Assembly (NCBI GenBank): GCA_965229005.1
Contig: CBDDIP010000002.1
Location: forward strand, 1,364,001 to 1,428,000
Direction of reading: 5' to 3'
Length of the DNA stretch: 64,000 bases
Origin: CBDDIP01 sp965229005
GTDB taxonomy: Bacteria; Actinomycetota; Acidimicrobiia; Acidimicrobiales; Ilumatobacteraceae
The notes under the pieces are model-generated. The model ran no database searches, had not been told where the DNA came from, and saw nothing but the letters and a program-made list of their open reading frames with translations. The stretch's first letter is position 1; each line of letters opens with the position of its first letter. The translations under genes were made by a program, and so were the position numbers. Below are positions 25,525 through 34,233 of the stretch, in pieces.

Positions 25525-25879
25525 GCTCCATGTCGCCGCGCTCCCCGGCCACTCTCACTTGAACGAACGCTAACTCCCTGACGATCGTTTGTCTGGTCGA
25601 AGTCGCTGCCGTTCTGCTTCGAGTGGCGTCGTGCGCCTTGCAGGGCGACGGGTGTCACAGCTCGTCCGTCGGTGCTTCCATTGGGCAGGGTGAATCCGCG
25701 GGTACGTGCGAGCACTCGCGGAAGTTCGGCGACGCGGCATCGCCAGTGCGCTTCCTCATTTGCGCGCAGAAGACTCACGTCGATCGTCGCTGTCACTTGC
25801 GCGCTAAGGTAGGCCAGGACGTGGAGAGCCGCGGCACGGGAGATTTGTCGTCGCGGCGGACGAGCGACTGGCGGTGTGT
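25525..25879. other. Intergenic region before the glycosyltransferase operon
   Basis: About 355 bp with open frames on both strands that show no recognisable protein features. It probably carries the promoter of the glycosyltransferase-ligase pair and of the divergent XRE remnant, but I see no convincing -35/-10 pair or palindrome. Confidence 0.35.
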
Positions 25880-27046
25880 ATGCGATTGCTTCTGAGCACG
25901 TTTGGTTCGGCCGGAGACCTTTTCCCGCTGATGGCCGTTTCTCAGGAGCTTCGCCGTCGCGAGCACACAATCGTCTGGGCGGTGCCCCGATCGCTGGGCC
26001 TTTACCTGCGAGCTCAAGGTGAGAGATCGATCGCACTCGGCGATGGTCGGGAGATCGCTTTTAGCCGCGACGAGCGGCTCTTCACGACGGCTCGCGATGG
26101 ATTCACTTCAACGCTCCTCACGCTGAATGAGTACGTCATCCCCCATGTCGTTTCTGACGCAGAAACAATCGAATCCGCGCTTGGCTCCGATGTGCCCGAT
26201 GCGGTGGTGAGCATGGATTTGGCCGTGTCGGCTCGCTACTTCGCGATGAGTCGCGACCTCCCGTTCGTACTGCTGTCTGTTTGTCCGCCGTTCCATGACG
26301 AGTCATTCGCGGCAGCTCGCACCGAGGCATCCGACTCCTGGCGGAGTCAACTTGGCAAGCTGGCAAGTCCGTTTCAAATCGAAGCGCTCATGTGGGGAAC
26401 CGACGCTCAGCGCGTTGTGTTGCGGGATCCAGCGCTCGTCAGCACGTCGACGAAGGGCGCTACGGGATACCCGTACTGGGATCAGTCGCTGAGTTCAACG
26501 ACTGACATTGCGGCTGCCGACCGTTGGGTGGCAACTGAAAGCACTGTCCCATCCGTCTTATGTTGCCTTGGCTCCTTCGCTGGCTTGCATGGCAATTCGC
26601 CCTGGAAAGAGCTGGGGGCAAGACTGGCGAACTCTTCAGATGCACGGATGCTGTTCGTTGGACCGGGTAGTCACGCGGGCGGGAGCGCTGACGGCGCTGG
26701 CAACCAGCCACTAGCTGTCGGGTATGTCCCGCTGTCGCGCTTGGTTCGCGACGTGGATCTGGTTGTCCACCACGGTGGGCTCGGGACAACGATGGCTGCG
26801 CTCGGAGCGGCGAAGCCATCCGTCGTCCTTCCGATTGCCTTCGATCAGCAATACAACGCTCGCGTGGTCGAGTCGGTTGGCGCAGGATTCGAGGCGACCT
26901 TCGGAACGGTGTCTGAACTTGTTTCAGAGTCCCTCGGCGCACTGGCGTCAACCGAACGAGGTCGAGTCGATCTCGCAGGCCGCTTGATTTCGTCACACGA
27001 CGCGGCTGCGCTGGCCGCAGATCAGATTGAAGCGATTTGCCGATGA
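25880..27046 (+). CDS. Glycosyltransferase, MGT/GT1-like
   Basis: A 388-residue GT-B fold enzyme resembling UDP-sugar-dependent macrolide/rhamnosyl glycosyltransferases. N-terminal LSTFGSAGDLFPLMAVSQELRRREHTIVWAV is the acceptor-domain Rossmann start with the GD-P pattern; the C-terminal donor site reads VDLVVHHGGLGTTMAALGAAKPSVVLPIAFDQQYNARVV. Start ATG at 25880. The stop overlaps the ATG of the acyl-AMP ligase gene by 4 bp, so the two act together, probably glycosylating or acylating one product. Codon use is somewhat richer in A/T than in backbone genes. Confidence 0.85.
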   Translation: MRLLLSTFGSAGDLFPLMAVSQELRRREHTIVWAVPRSLGLYLRAQGERSIALGDGREIAFSRDERLFTTARDGFTSTLLTLNEYVIPHVVSDAETIESALGSDVPDAVVSMDLAVSARYFAMSRDLPFVLLSVCPPFHDESFAAARTEASDSWRSQLGKLASPFQIEALMWGTDAQRVVLRDPALVSTSTKGATGYPYWDQSLSSTTDIAAADRWVATESTVPSVLCCLGSFAGLHGNSPWKELGARLANSSDARMLFVGPGSHAGGSADGAGNQPLAVGYVPLSRLVRDVDLVVHHGGLGTTMAALGAAKPSVVLPIAFDQQYNARVVESVGAGFEATFGTVSELVSESLGALASTERGRVDLAGRLISSHDAAALAADQIEAICR

Positions 27047-28569
27047 GTTCGATGCGGTCGTTGATCAACGCGGGCATCGACACCGCCCTGGTTCGTTTCA
27101 TCAGCACGGCACCAGTGCCCGCGATCTCCCTCGCCGAGCGGTACATGAATCTGGACGGACCGAGGGACGACTCAGATACGGTGATGGCGATCCTCACCAA
27201 CGAGGCCGAGAGTGTGGGGCTGGTGCTTGCGTGCATTCTCCGCGGCCATCGCCTCGTCTCTCTGCCGCTGCCGGCACGCGGCGGCGACCTGCAGGAGTAC
27301 GTCAGATTTCTCTCGCGAGCGCGGGAGCGTCATGGCGGCGCCTGCATCCGCGCGCGTTCCGACATCGCAGAGTTGCTCGTCGCGGCTGGACTACCGGGCG
27401 ATGCGCACGAACGAGCGCTACCAGATCCATTGAGCGCGACAGGGTTCGAGCTGGTGCAGTTCACCTCAGGGACAACCGGTCCACCGACGACGGTTGTTCT
27501 GTCTGACGCCGCGCTCGGCTACAACGTTGAAAACATCCTACGAACGCTCGATCCTCGTTCTGGCGAGGTGACTGTCTCGTGGCTGCCGCTATCACACGAC
27601 ATGGGCTTGATCGGCATGCTGCTGTCGGCCATAGCCGGCTGCAGCGCCCAGTTCGCCGGCAAAGCCACTATCACCCTCCTGACCCCCGAGTCGTTCCTAC
27701 GGAGCGCCGAGACATGGCCGGACGCGATGGGGGAGCTGCATGCCACGATCACGGCTGCGCCGAGCTTTGGCTTCGCTCGGGCGTCGCGGCGCGCCGCCAG
27801 GAGTGACCTATCTGCTCTCCGGGTTGCCATTGTCGGCGGAGAGATCGTCAGTCATCGAGCACTGGAGTCCTTCGCTTCCGCGCATGGCTCGACCGGCTTT
27901 GACCCGGTTGCGTTCTGTCCTGCTTACGGGCTTGCCGAAATCGGGCTCTGCGCCACGCTTACGCCGCCGGGTGAGCTGTACCGCGCTCGCACGGTCGACC
28001 TTGACGGCAGAGACGCGATCTCGTTGGTATCAAGTGGCCCAGCCATCGCAGGCCACCAAGTTCGCGCGGCCCCGAGTTCGCCACTGGCCGGGCGGATCGA
28101 AGTCATCACCGCAGCGCAACTGGAAAATGCCAGCACTGACTCTCAATCCGGTCATTCGAAAGTGACGACCGGGGACGTGGGCTTTGTGGACGAGGGCTGG
28201 CTCTACGTCGTCGGCCGAGATGACGACTTCGCCGTGCAGAATGGCCGGAAGGTCTACCTACCGCATGTCGAATCGGCGATCGGGGAAGTGAGCGGGATTC
28301 GGTCTGGCCGCGTTGCCGTGTTCGATGAACCGACCGGTGGACTCGTCGTCGTTGCAGAGGTGGATGCGCCAATCAATTCGAGGCAGCAGGTAAGGCTGGA
28401 GACGACTGTTCGGGCCGCAGTCGTCGCATCGACCGGACTTCGTGCTGAAACACTCTCGTTTGTTGACAAGAACGAGGTCGCAGTCACGACGAGCGGCAAG
28501 CTACGTCGGAACGCTTGCCGTCAGGCGTACCTGTCGGGTCAGCTGAGGCCCGCTACGGGCGAGGGGTGA
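27043..28569 (+). CDS. Fatty-acyl-AMP ligase-like adenylate-forming enzyme
   Basis: A 508-residue ANL-superfamily enzyme that activates a carboxylic acid as acyl-AMP. Motifs: FTSGTTGPP (P-loop, about 141-148), SWLPLSHDMGLIG, AYGLAEIGL (A5), TTGDVGFVDEGWLYVVGRDDDFAVQNGRKVYLPHVE (A7-A8) and catalytic Lys486 in TTSGKLRR (A10). The overall pattern, including SWLPLSHDMGLIG, is that of long-chain fatty-acyl-AMP ligases, which load an acyl carrier protein rather than CoA. ATG at 27043 overlaps the upstream stop. A carrier protein gene sits 0.6 kb away on the other strand, the likely acceptor. Confidence 0.85.
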   Translation: MSSMRSLINAGIDTALVRFISTAPVPAISLAERYMNLDGPRDDSDTVMAILTNEAESVGLVLACILRGHRLVSLPLPARGGDLQEYVRFLSRARERHGGACIRARSDIAELLVAAGLPGDAHERALPDPLSATGFELVQFTSGTTGPPTTVVLSDAALGYNVENILRTLDPRSGEVTVSWLPLSHDMGLIGMLLSAIAGCSAQFAGKATITLLTPESFLRSAETWPDAMGELHATITAAPSFGFARASRRAARSDLSALRVAIVGGEIVSHRALESFASAHGSTGFDPVAFCPAYGLAEIGLCATLTPPGELYRARTVDLDGRDAISLVSSGPAIAGHQVRAAPSSPLAGRIEVITAAQLENASTDSQSGHSKVTTGDVGFVDEGWLYVVGRDDDFAVQNGRKVYLPHVESAIGEVSGIRSGRVAVFDEPTGGLVVVAEVDAPINSRQQVRLETTVRAAVVASTGLRAETLSFVDKNEVAVTTSGKLRRNACRQAYLSGQLRPATGEG

Positions 28570-29116
28570 GCGAGAAGGCGAGCGCGGGACGGATTCGGTC
28601 GTTCCAATCGTCACGACTTACTGCAGATACCACCAAGTCCCGGCGCACACCGCGGACGAGTCGGTAGTCCCGCAGTCGGCCCTCCTGCGTGAACACGCCC
28701 CGTCCGAACGATGACGCAGTGTCATCAGTCGACTCGGTGTACAGCTTCACCATCGTGGTGTAGTCAAAAGTTCGCTGAATCAACAGGGCCGCCGCCTCAA
28801 AGGGAAATCCTCTACCTCTGGCCCGGCTGTCAAGGTACAGGGACATGTACCCGATGCCATGGAACAAGTTCACCGCATGGATTGCGACGTAGCCACAGAG
28901 CTGACCGCTAGCAAGGTCCACGATGACGGCATGCTCAAACGTGTCGGACCAAATGCTTTCATCAATGTTGCGCCGCAGCGGAGGTCGGCCCTTCCACGCC
29001 CACGCCTCGCCGCTCTGCATGGCCAGACTGAACAGAAAGTCGCCGGTTGATTCCGACGGAAGAATCAGCTGTGTTCGTGCGGTCCGTTCGCCTGAGACAT
29101 AGAGGACGTGCGGCAT
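28553..29116 (-). CDS. GNAT family acetyltransferase
   Basis: A 187-residue GNAT-fold protein; acetyl- or acyl-CoA binding is suggested by GYMSLYLDSRARGRGFPFEAAALLIQRTFDY (beta4-alpha3, with the R-G-R-G type loop). An ATG at 29116 is the first plausible start after the ACP gene stop (20 bp away). Its 3' end overlaps the convergent ligase gene by 17 bp. It is the last of four minus-strand genes (protease, lipoprotein, ACP, GNAT). It may take its acyl group from the ACP rather than CoA; that is inference. Confidence 0.75.
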   Translation of the reverse strand: MPHVLYVSGERTARTQLILPSESTGDFLFSLAMQSGEAWAWKGRPPLRRNIDESIWSDTFEHAVIVDLASGQLCGYVAIHAVNLFHGIGYMSLYLDSRARGRGFPFEAAALLIQRTFDYTTMVKLYTESTDDTASSFGRGVFTQEGRLRDYRLVRGVRRDLVVSAVSRDDWNDRIRPALAFSLTPRP

Positions 29117-29136
29117 GTCAGCGTAATCCCACGGCG

Positions 29137-29427
29137 CTACGAGTCCATCTGGCGGCAGGCCCAGTAGTACTCGTACGCGTCCGCCAAGGTCGAAATCAAC
29201 GGTACGTCGAGCGGAGGAACGATGCAACCCGCAATGCTCTCGGTGAAAAGCATCAGCTCGAACACGTCGAGCGACTCGACGCCCTGGTCGTCGAGGGGAT
29301 CGTATGGGTTTATGCCTTCAGCCAGCTGGAATGAGCAACGGTCGCGAACCAGGTCAACGAACCTATCAACAGTGAGCTCAGCCTTCGGTCCGTTCGTGCT
29401 GTCGTTCGCATCGACAGGATCGGTCAT
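29137..29427 (-). CDS. Acyl carrier protein
   Basis: A 96-residue carrier with an acidic four-helix pattern. The phosphopantetheine site is DDQGVESLDVFELMLF with Ser52, a DSL-type motif written ESL; VPPLDVPLISTLADAYEYYWACR is the usual helix 3-4 end. The ATG overlaps the stop of the lipoprotein gene by 3-4 bp (ATGA). With the acyl-AMP ligase facing it from the opposite strand this makes a self-contained acyl-activation and loading pair. Confidence 0.8.
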   Translation of the reverse strand: MTDPVDANDSTNGPKAELTVDRFVDLVRDRCSFQLAEGINPYDPLDDQGVESLDVFELMLFTESIAGCIVPPLDVPLISTLADAYEYYWACRQMDS

Positions 29428-30167
29428 GTACGAACGAAACCGCCGTTCTCGTAGCGAACCTCAATTGTTCCTGCACCTTGGAGCAGGTCGCCAATCAACA
29501 CGGTCTCCGGTTGCAGATTCAGGGGAGAGGTCGTGAGCGTGCCGAACTCCACGCTTTCGCCAGCGACCTTTCCGAGGAATGTGTCGAAACCCACGACTTC
29601 CAGCACGTCTGGGCCGAGCGACAGACCACTCTCGCTTTCGTTCAGCAACACCCCGACGTCGACTCCAATCAGCTGCTCACGCAAGCTCTCCAAGTCAGTT
29701 GGCGCAGGAACGGCCAGCAGGAAGCTCACGGGCCCTGAGACATCCGAGCCGTCGCTGCGGACACCAGTTCGAGCGTCCAGGCTCACGACAACAACGTCCA
29801 AATCGGACGCGTCGGATCCGAATTCCACTTCGGGAGCAGTCTGCTGACCGCTATCCGCCGTCGAAGGGGTGTACCCGTCGTAGTCCAAACCGACACCGGC
29901 AACCACGGAGTCCACGGTCCCCACTGCGAAGACTGAAGACACAGCGACGGCCGGCTTTCCGTCGATCACAAATCTGGTCAGCGGTGCCGCCTCGGCCGCC
30001 GATCGGTATGCGGGCTCGGACAGAGCTACGGACGCTGACTTGGCCTCCAACCGCGCTGACAACGATCGCGTGTCGCGTTGGCGCTGTCGTGCCGTGGAAT
30101 CACTGCCGCACGCTGTGACAAGAACGGCGCACATGGTGAGCGCAACCAGTTTGCTAGTAGTTCGCAT
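29424..30167 (-). CDS. Lipoprotein of unknown function
   Basis: A 247-residue protein with a textbook lipoprotein signal (MRTTSKLVALTMCAVLVTACGS, lipidation Cys20) and a mature part rich in Ser, Val and acidic residues (SDASDLDVVVVSLDARTGVRSDGSD). No enzymatic motif is visible. The start lies 14 bp inside the end of the metalloprotease gene and the stop overlaps the ACP start, so it is translationally embedded in the operon. It may be the surface component of the system built by the neighbouring genes. Confidence 0.75.
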   Translation of the reverse strand: MRTTSKLVALTMCAVLVTACGSDSTARQRQRDTRSLSARLEAKSASVALSEPAYRSAAEAAPLTRFVIDGKPAVAVSSVFAVGTVDSVVAGVGLDYDGYTPSTADSGQQTAPEVEFGSDASDLDVVVVSLDARTGVRSDGSDVSGPVSFLLAVPAPTDLESLREQLIGVDVGVLLNESESGLSLGPDVLEVVGFDTFLGKVAGESVEFGTLTTSPLNLQPETVLIGDLLQGAGTIEVRYENGGFVRT

Positions 30168-30768
30168 TGATGTGGTCCTTCACCTCGTGGCCGCTGTAGG
30201 CCTCCAATGCCGGAAGATTCATGCACGAGTCCGGATTCGAACCGCCCGCGTGCTTGAGCCCGAGGGAGTGACCTGTCTCATGGCAGGCGAGGTGCCGGCG
30301 GAGAGCGTCGTTGACGCCGTCCTCCCACGACCTGTCGAGGTAAATGTCGAATCGCTGACATCGTGCCCCTGACAAACTCATACATTGCGTGAGGCCAATA
30401 ACTTTGCCGCCCGGATCAGCATCCGAATGCCACGTGTACGTCCCGCAGAACGTACCGGTGTAGTCGTTCTCCATATAGACGACATCGGTACTCGAATCAG
30501 GTGTAGCGAGTTCGCCGTTCACGGTGAGGTCCGTCGGAATCACCTGATTCGCGATGATGTTCGAGACGGCAGCAGCCATTGATGCGGACAGGCCGGAGGT
30601 GCGATGCCACGTCATTGTGCTGTTGTCCTGCATGTTGCCATTGCAAGGACCCACATAGCTGGTCGCGCCATACCAGTTCGTGGCATGCGCGCTACCTGGA
30701 GCGCCAAGTCCCACCGCCGCCAATGTTGCACCGGAGAAGGCCGCTGCAGTCCGCTTTATGTTCCCCAT
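30154..30768 (-). CDS. Secreted zinc metalloprotease (HExxHxxGxxH)
   Basis: A 204-residue secreted protein: signal peptide MGNIKRTAAAFSGATLAAVGLGAPGSAHA, then a single catalytic domain. His163, Glu164, His167 and His173 form HETGHSLGLKH, the metzincin zinc motif, and SCM (Met183) fits the Met-turn. Length and layout resemble snapalysin- or matrixin-like enzymes. Cys pairs (42/108, 129/137) may form disulfides. First gene of a four-gene minus-strand operon; its end overlaps the next start by 14 bp. Confidence 0.85.
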   Translation of the reverse strand: MGNIKRTAAAFSGATLAAVGLGAPGSAHATNWYGATSYVGPCNGNMQDNSTMTWHRTSGLSASMAAAVSNIIANQVIPTDLTVNGELATPDSSTDVVYMENDYTGTFCGTYTWHSDADPGGKVIGLTQCMSLSGARCQRFDIYLDRSWEDGVNDALRRHLACHETGHSLGLKHAGGSNPDSCMNLPALEAYSGHEVKDHINANY

Positions 30769-31211
30769 TCGGTGAGAGTACGCTGGGGAGCGGCCGATTT
30801 CAATGCATGCTGAATAACACGCACGTCTGACGTTTAACGTTTATCGTTGGCCGTGGCACATCACGCAGGATTCTCGGCAATTTATTCGGTTGCAACGCGC
30901 TCCTGGTGGTTGTGCGGTTGGATGAGTGACTGCAGCGATCGCCGCCGGAGGCCGGCGCGACGCGTGCGCACTGCCCGGTGCGCTAGGGTTCCCGGATTGC
31001 GGGCAATCGAAGGTCAGTCGTGCGTTGCGGCGTGCTGGTCGCCGTTCGCCGTGCTGGCGAGCAAGCTTGCGGTGCCGGTGACAGCGGCCGTTCGCGTGCG
31101 AGAAATGTTGACGGGTCAACGAATCCTGTGGTTCGGCGTATTTGCGCAGGAGTCTCCTTTCGATAAGTGGCGCACGCCGACGTAAATCTGTGAACGAGGT
31201 GGGAGGCGGCA
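30769..31211. other. Intergenic region with tandem heptamer and palindrome
   Basis: Between the protease start and the XRE gene there is no convincing gene; the open frames on both strands are Arg/Pro/Ser-rich. ACGTTTA is repeated in tandem at 30830-30843, close to the expected protease-operon promoter. The perfect palindrome GTTGAC-GG-GTCAAC is at 31107-31120, upstream of the XRE gene. Confidence 0.45.
31107..31120. promoter_or_regulatory. Candidate XRE operator
   Basis: GTTGACGGGTCAAC has two 6-bp arms around GG and contains a TTGACG -35-like hexamer. It lies about 90 bp upstream of the XRE start, a typical place for autoregulation. Assignment is by position and symmetry only. Confidence 0.4.
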
Positions 31212-31505
31212 ATGCGGCGAACAGATCATCCTGGTCGGCGACTCGTGGCTCGATGGGCGGCAGACTGTGGTGCACGCCTCTACGCAGTGCGGGCCCGAGC
31301 AGGACTTAGCAGTGATGATCTTGGGCGGTTAGCTCAGACCAGCGCGGCGACGATTGCGCGTATCGAGCAGGGTTTGCTCGTTCCACGCGACTATCTGCGT
31401 TGGTCAATCGCCTACGTGCTCAAGGTCGAGGTGGACGAAATTTGGCCGTCTCCAACGGCCTCAGAGATCCACAGTTCTGTCGGCGACGAACTCGGCCGAC
31501 GGTGA
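31212..31505 (+). CDS. XRE family transcriptional regulator
   Basis: A 97-residue protein with one helix-turn-helix: GARLYAVRARAGLSSDDLGRLAQTSAATIARIEQGLLVPRDYLRWSIAYVLKVEVDEIWP, the standard Cro/C1 pattern ending in LKVEVDEIWP. GGGAGG lies 6 bp before the ATG. It stands alone at the right edge of accessory block 1 and is a candidate regulator of the cluster to its left. Confidence 0.8.
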   Translation: MRRTDHPGRRLVARWAADCGARLYAVRARAGLSSDDLGRLAQTSAATIARIEQGLLVPRDYLRWSIAYVLKVEVDEIWPSPTASEIHSSVGDELGRR

Positions 31506-31629
31506 TGACCGAGGGCGCGGGGGGTTCGTCGTCTCGCTAGCGAGGACTCATCCAGACCTTGTCGTCCTCAGCTGGCGCTTCGGTCGTCCAGGTTCGAAGA
31601 ACGTCTCACAAGGATTGCCAACACGTCGC

Positions 31630-31657
31630 AACGAGCCACTCTCCGGGGTGGCTCGTT
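31630..31657. terminator. 10-bp hairpin at the right edge of block 1
   Basis: AACGAGCCAC (31630-31639) pairs perfectly with GTGGCTCGTT (31648-31657) around an 8-nt loop, downstream of the XRE gene and upstream of the GT87 gene. It is followed by TCC rather than T-runs; a terminator or RNA structure. Confidence 0.55.
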
Positions 31658-31729
31658 CCGCGTTCGGGGTCGGCATCGCTCCGTCACGTTCGGCTCAAGG
31701 GGGTGCGGTCGGCGTGCCGATGTAGATGC

Positions 31730-33022
31730 ATGGTCGCAACGGGGCTCATGGGTGATGGCACGCGCCGGCGATCGATCCTGCTGTGGATCGCGGTGTGGCT
31801 GCTGACCCGCCTGATGATGCTCAACGACACGGGCGTCGGGACCCGGCTCGGCGTGCTCAACTGGGAGGACGTCGACATCTACCGCCGGTGGGCTGGCCAG
31901 ATGAACCGCACGGGACAGCTGCCGACCGACGCGCAGTGGCAGTACCCGCCCGGCGCGGGCTTCCTGTTCCACGTCCCGTCGTGGTTCGGCAACTACCACG
32001 CCGGCTTCGTGACCCTCATCTTCCTCGCCGACGCGGCGATCACCGTGCTGCTGGCGCGCATGGCGCTGCGCTACGCGACCACGCACGGCGTGTGGATGTG
32101 GCTGCTCGGCATCCCGCTCCTCGGCGGCATCGTGCTCCTCCGCTTCGACACGATCCCCACGCTCGTTGCCTGCGCCGGGTTGGCACTGTCCGCCAACCCG
32201 ACGGCGCTCGGAGCGATGGCGGGGCTCGGTGCCGGCATCAAGGTGTGGCCCGCGGCGCTGCTCGTCGCCCCGGGCGACGACAGGTCCAGCCGCCGAGCGA
32301 TGCTGTCGGCGGCCGTCGCGGGTGGCGTGATCTGGCTCGCCGCGACGATCGTCTTCGGCAACCCGATGAGCTTCCTCAGCAACCAGTCGGGACGCGGCCT
32401 GGAACTGGAGTCCATCGCCGCCACCCCGTGGGTGCTCCGCCAGGCGCTGGACATCGAGCCGCTCCACTGGGTGGTCGGCAGCGGCGCACTGCAGATCCGC
32501 GGTGACATCGCCGAACGGGTCGCCCAGGCGCTGATGCTGTGGTTGTTCGTCGTCGCTGCGGCCTGCGCGGTGTGGACGGTCACGCGCATCCGGCTCGTGC
32601 GTGCCGGTCGCAGCGAGCTCGCCGATCACTCGCTCGGCGTCGACGCGGCATTCACCGCACTGCTCCTGTTCACCGTCGTGCACGAGGTGCTCAGCCCGCA
32701 GTACATGGTCTGGCTGGTCGGGATCGGTGCGGTCGCGCTGTGCGCGACGAACTGCCGAGTTCGCCGTCCGATCTTCGCCGTGTGCATCGCCGTCGCGATC
32801 ACGCGGGCGACCTGGAACGGCTTCGGCATGCTCGTCGGCCGGCAGTCCACCGACTTCGCCTGGCTGCTCGTGCTGCGCAACGTCGCGCTCGTGTACGCCG
32901 CCGTCGATGCATCCATCACGCTCGTGAAGGTGCTTGGTGTCGCGCAGCGTGGCGTGCGCGACGCGGCGGTGCTGGCCGAGCTCGACGAGTCGATCGGCGA
33001 GCCCGACCTGATCACCACCTGA
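31730..33022 (+). CDS. Glycosyltransferase 87-like (DUF2029) membrane protein
   Basis: A 430-residue polytopic membrane protein with about ten hydrophobic segments. The first periplasmic loop carries NWEDVDIYRRWAGQMNRTGQLPTDAQWQYPPGA, typical of the polyprenyl-phosphate-dependent mannosyl/arabinosyl transferases related to mycobacterial PimE (GT87), in which an Asp in this loop is catalytic. AGLGAGIKVWPAALL and LSPQYMVWLV are further family segments. Starts at 31730 (MVATG) and 31748 (MGDGTRRR) are both possible; it returns to the backbone codon use of high-GC genes. Confidence 0.7.
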   Translation: MVATGLMGDGTRRRSILLWIAVWLLTRLMMLNDTGVGTRLGVLNWEDVDIYRRWAGQMNRTGQLPTDAQWQYPPGAGFLFHVPSWFGNYHAGFVTLIFLADAAITVLLARMALRYATTHGVWMWLLGIPLLGGIVLLRFDTIPTLVACAGLALSANPTALGAMAGLGAGIKVWPAALLVAPGDDRSSRRAMLSAAVAGGVIWLAATIVFGNPMSFLSNQSGRGLELESIAATPWVLRQALDIEPLHWVVGSGALQIRGDIAERVAQALMLWLFVVAAACAVWTVTRIRLVRAGRSELADHSLGVDAAFTALLLFTVVHEVLSPQYMVWLVGIGAVALCATNCRVRRPIFAVCIAVAITRATWNGFGMLVGRQSTDFAWLLVLRNVALVYAAVDASITLVKVLGVAQRGVRDAAVLAELDESIGEPDLITT

Positions 33023-33025
33023 CGA

Positions 33026-33190
33026 TCACGCGTCGGGGGCGATCGGCTCCCGACTGGGCGAGGTGTGGTCCGGGAGGATGTCCGGCGGGTCGTCAGCGGG
33101 GATCGATGGCGGCGGCAGCGTGCCGGGTGTCGGCGGATCGGTGGGCGTCGGCGGGGGCATCGGCGTGGGGATCGGGGGCGTGTCACTCAT
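33026..33190 (-). CDS. Small proline-rich protein
   Basis: A 54-residue frame reading MSDTPPIPTPMPPPTPTDPP and ending SPSREPIAPDA; Pro makes up more than a third. It starts at ATG 33190 and ends 3 bp after the convergent GT87 stop. Short Pro-rich proteins of this type recur in actinobacteria. Too short for routine annotation; coding is supported by an ATG, uninterrupted composition and a clean stop, not by a known domain. Confidence 0.5.
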   Translation of the reverse strand: MSDTPPIPTPMPPPTPTDPPTPGTLPPPSIPADDPPDILPDHTSPSREPIAPDA

Positions 33191-33282
33191 GCCCCCTGCC
33201 TACCCAGCCTGCCGAGATCTCAGCCCGAAGCCACGTCCGATTTCCGCCAGTCGACTCGCAGCCGGACCAGCACACTGGGCAC

Positions 33283-33744
33283 ATGAGCACCTACGTCATC
33301 GTCGCCATCGACCCCGCTGCCGCTGAGGAGCTGCGCGCCGCGCACGCTGCCGCCGGCGGGCCCGTGACCGTCGTCGACGAGCACCCCGGCTATCCGTGCC
33401 GGCAGTGCCTGCGCGACGCCGATGTCGGCGACGAGCTGATCCTCGTCTCCCATGATCCGTTCGACGGCGATTCGCCGTATCGCTCGGCGAGCCCGATCTT
33501 CCTCCACCGCCGCTCGTGCGCGCCTGCCGCCGCGACCGACGAGCTGCCGGACCAGCTGACCCGCCGGCTGCTGTCGGTGCGATCGTTCGACGAGGAGCGG
33601 ATGATGATCGACGCCGCGGTGATCGACGGCTCGCAGCTCGGCGCGACGATCGATCGACTGCTGACCAACGAGGACGCGCACACGCTGCACGTCCACAACG
33701 CCACTCGCGGATGTTGGGCGGCGCGCGTGGACCGGGTCAGCTGA
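33283..33744 (+). CDS. DUF1203 family protein
   Basis: A 153-residue protein matching DUF1203: PGYPCRQCLRDADVGDELILVSHDPF, SPYRSASPIFLHRRSCAP, then a DERMMIDAAVIDGSQLGATIDRLL helix and NATRGCWAARV. The CRQCL cysteine pair is conserved in the family. Function unknown. ATG at 33283. The 3' end forms one arm of the palindrome at 33736-33774. Confidence 0.85.
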   Translation: MSTYVIVAIDPAAAEELRAAHAAAGGPVTVVDEHPGYPCRQCLRDADVGDELILVSHDPFDGDSPYRSASPIFLHRRSCAPAAATDELPDQLTRRLLSVRSFDEERMMIDAAVIDGSQLGATIDRLLTNEDAHTLHVHNATRGCWAARVDRVS

Positions 33745-33774
33745 CCGTCACGTGGGACGTGATTCGCAGCTGAC
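33736..33774. repeat. Variable-arm palindrome, copy R4 (inverse orientation)
   Basis: Arms GTCAGCTG (33736-33743) and CAGCTGAC (33767-33774) are perfectly complementary. The core, read on the minus strand, contains GAATCACGTCCCACGTGA, which aligns with the core of copies at 6494, 7723 and 8555, while the arms are unrelated to theirs. The left arm includes the DUF1203 stop codon; the site is between convergent genes. Confidence 0.6.
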
Positions 33775-33797
33775 GCGGGCGGCGGGATCGACGACGG

Positions 33798-34181
33798 TCA
33801 CGGCTCGCCGAGCCGAGCGAGCAGCTCCTTCGGCGCAATGGTGCACCACGAGTCGGTGATCAGCTCCTCGAGGTCGTCGTACGTGACCTCCGCCAGTCGC
33901 ACCATCACGGCGGGGTAGCCGTTGTAGTGCGGCTCGGTGAAGTACTTGATCGGGTCGCTGGCGATCAGCGCGTCCTTGTCCTCCAAGTCGACCACCCGAA
34001 CAGCGACCACGTCGTCGCTCGGCACCCGCGCCTTCTTCGGGTGGATGCGTTCCAGCCACGCCCACACGAACCCTCGATGCTTGCCCTTGATCACGATCGA
34101 GAAGCCGAACTGCTTGCCGACGTCCTCGGTCGCGCCGGGCAGCGTCATGGCGATCCGGCGCACATCATCCTGCGTTGCCAT
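33798..34181 (-). CDS. MmcQ/YjbR family DNA-binding protein
   Basis: A 127-residue protein of the MmcQ/YjbR fold: MATQDDVRRIAMTLPGATED at the start, GFVWAWLERIHPKKARVPSDD, then YFTEPHYNGYPAVMVRLAEVTYDDLEELITDSWCTIAPKELL, which is the standard C-terminal helix with W-x-x-x-APK. The family is often labelled DNA-binding by fold, without demonstrated targets. Start at 34181 gives the normal family N-terminus. Confidence 0.85.
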   Translation of the reverse strand: MATQDDVRRIAMTLPGATEDVGKQFGFSIVIKGKHRGFVWAWLERIHPKKARVPSDDVVAVRVVDLEDKDALIASDPIKYFTEPHYNGYPAVMVRLAEVTYDDLEELITDSWCTIAPKELLARLGEP

Positions 34182-34233
34182 GGCTCCAGCATGCCTCGCT
34201 CGCGGAGGCCGGCCGGACGCGTAAGCTCCAGCG

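Noticed and set aside
30841..31275. Minus-strand frame of 144 codons upstream of the XRE gene
   Set aside because: Low-complexity Arg/Pro/His content, overlaps the XRE start and the palindrome; no domain.
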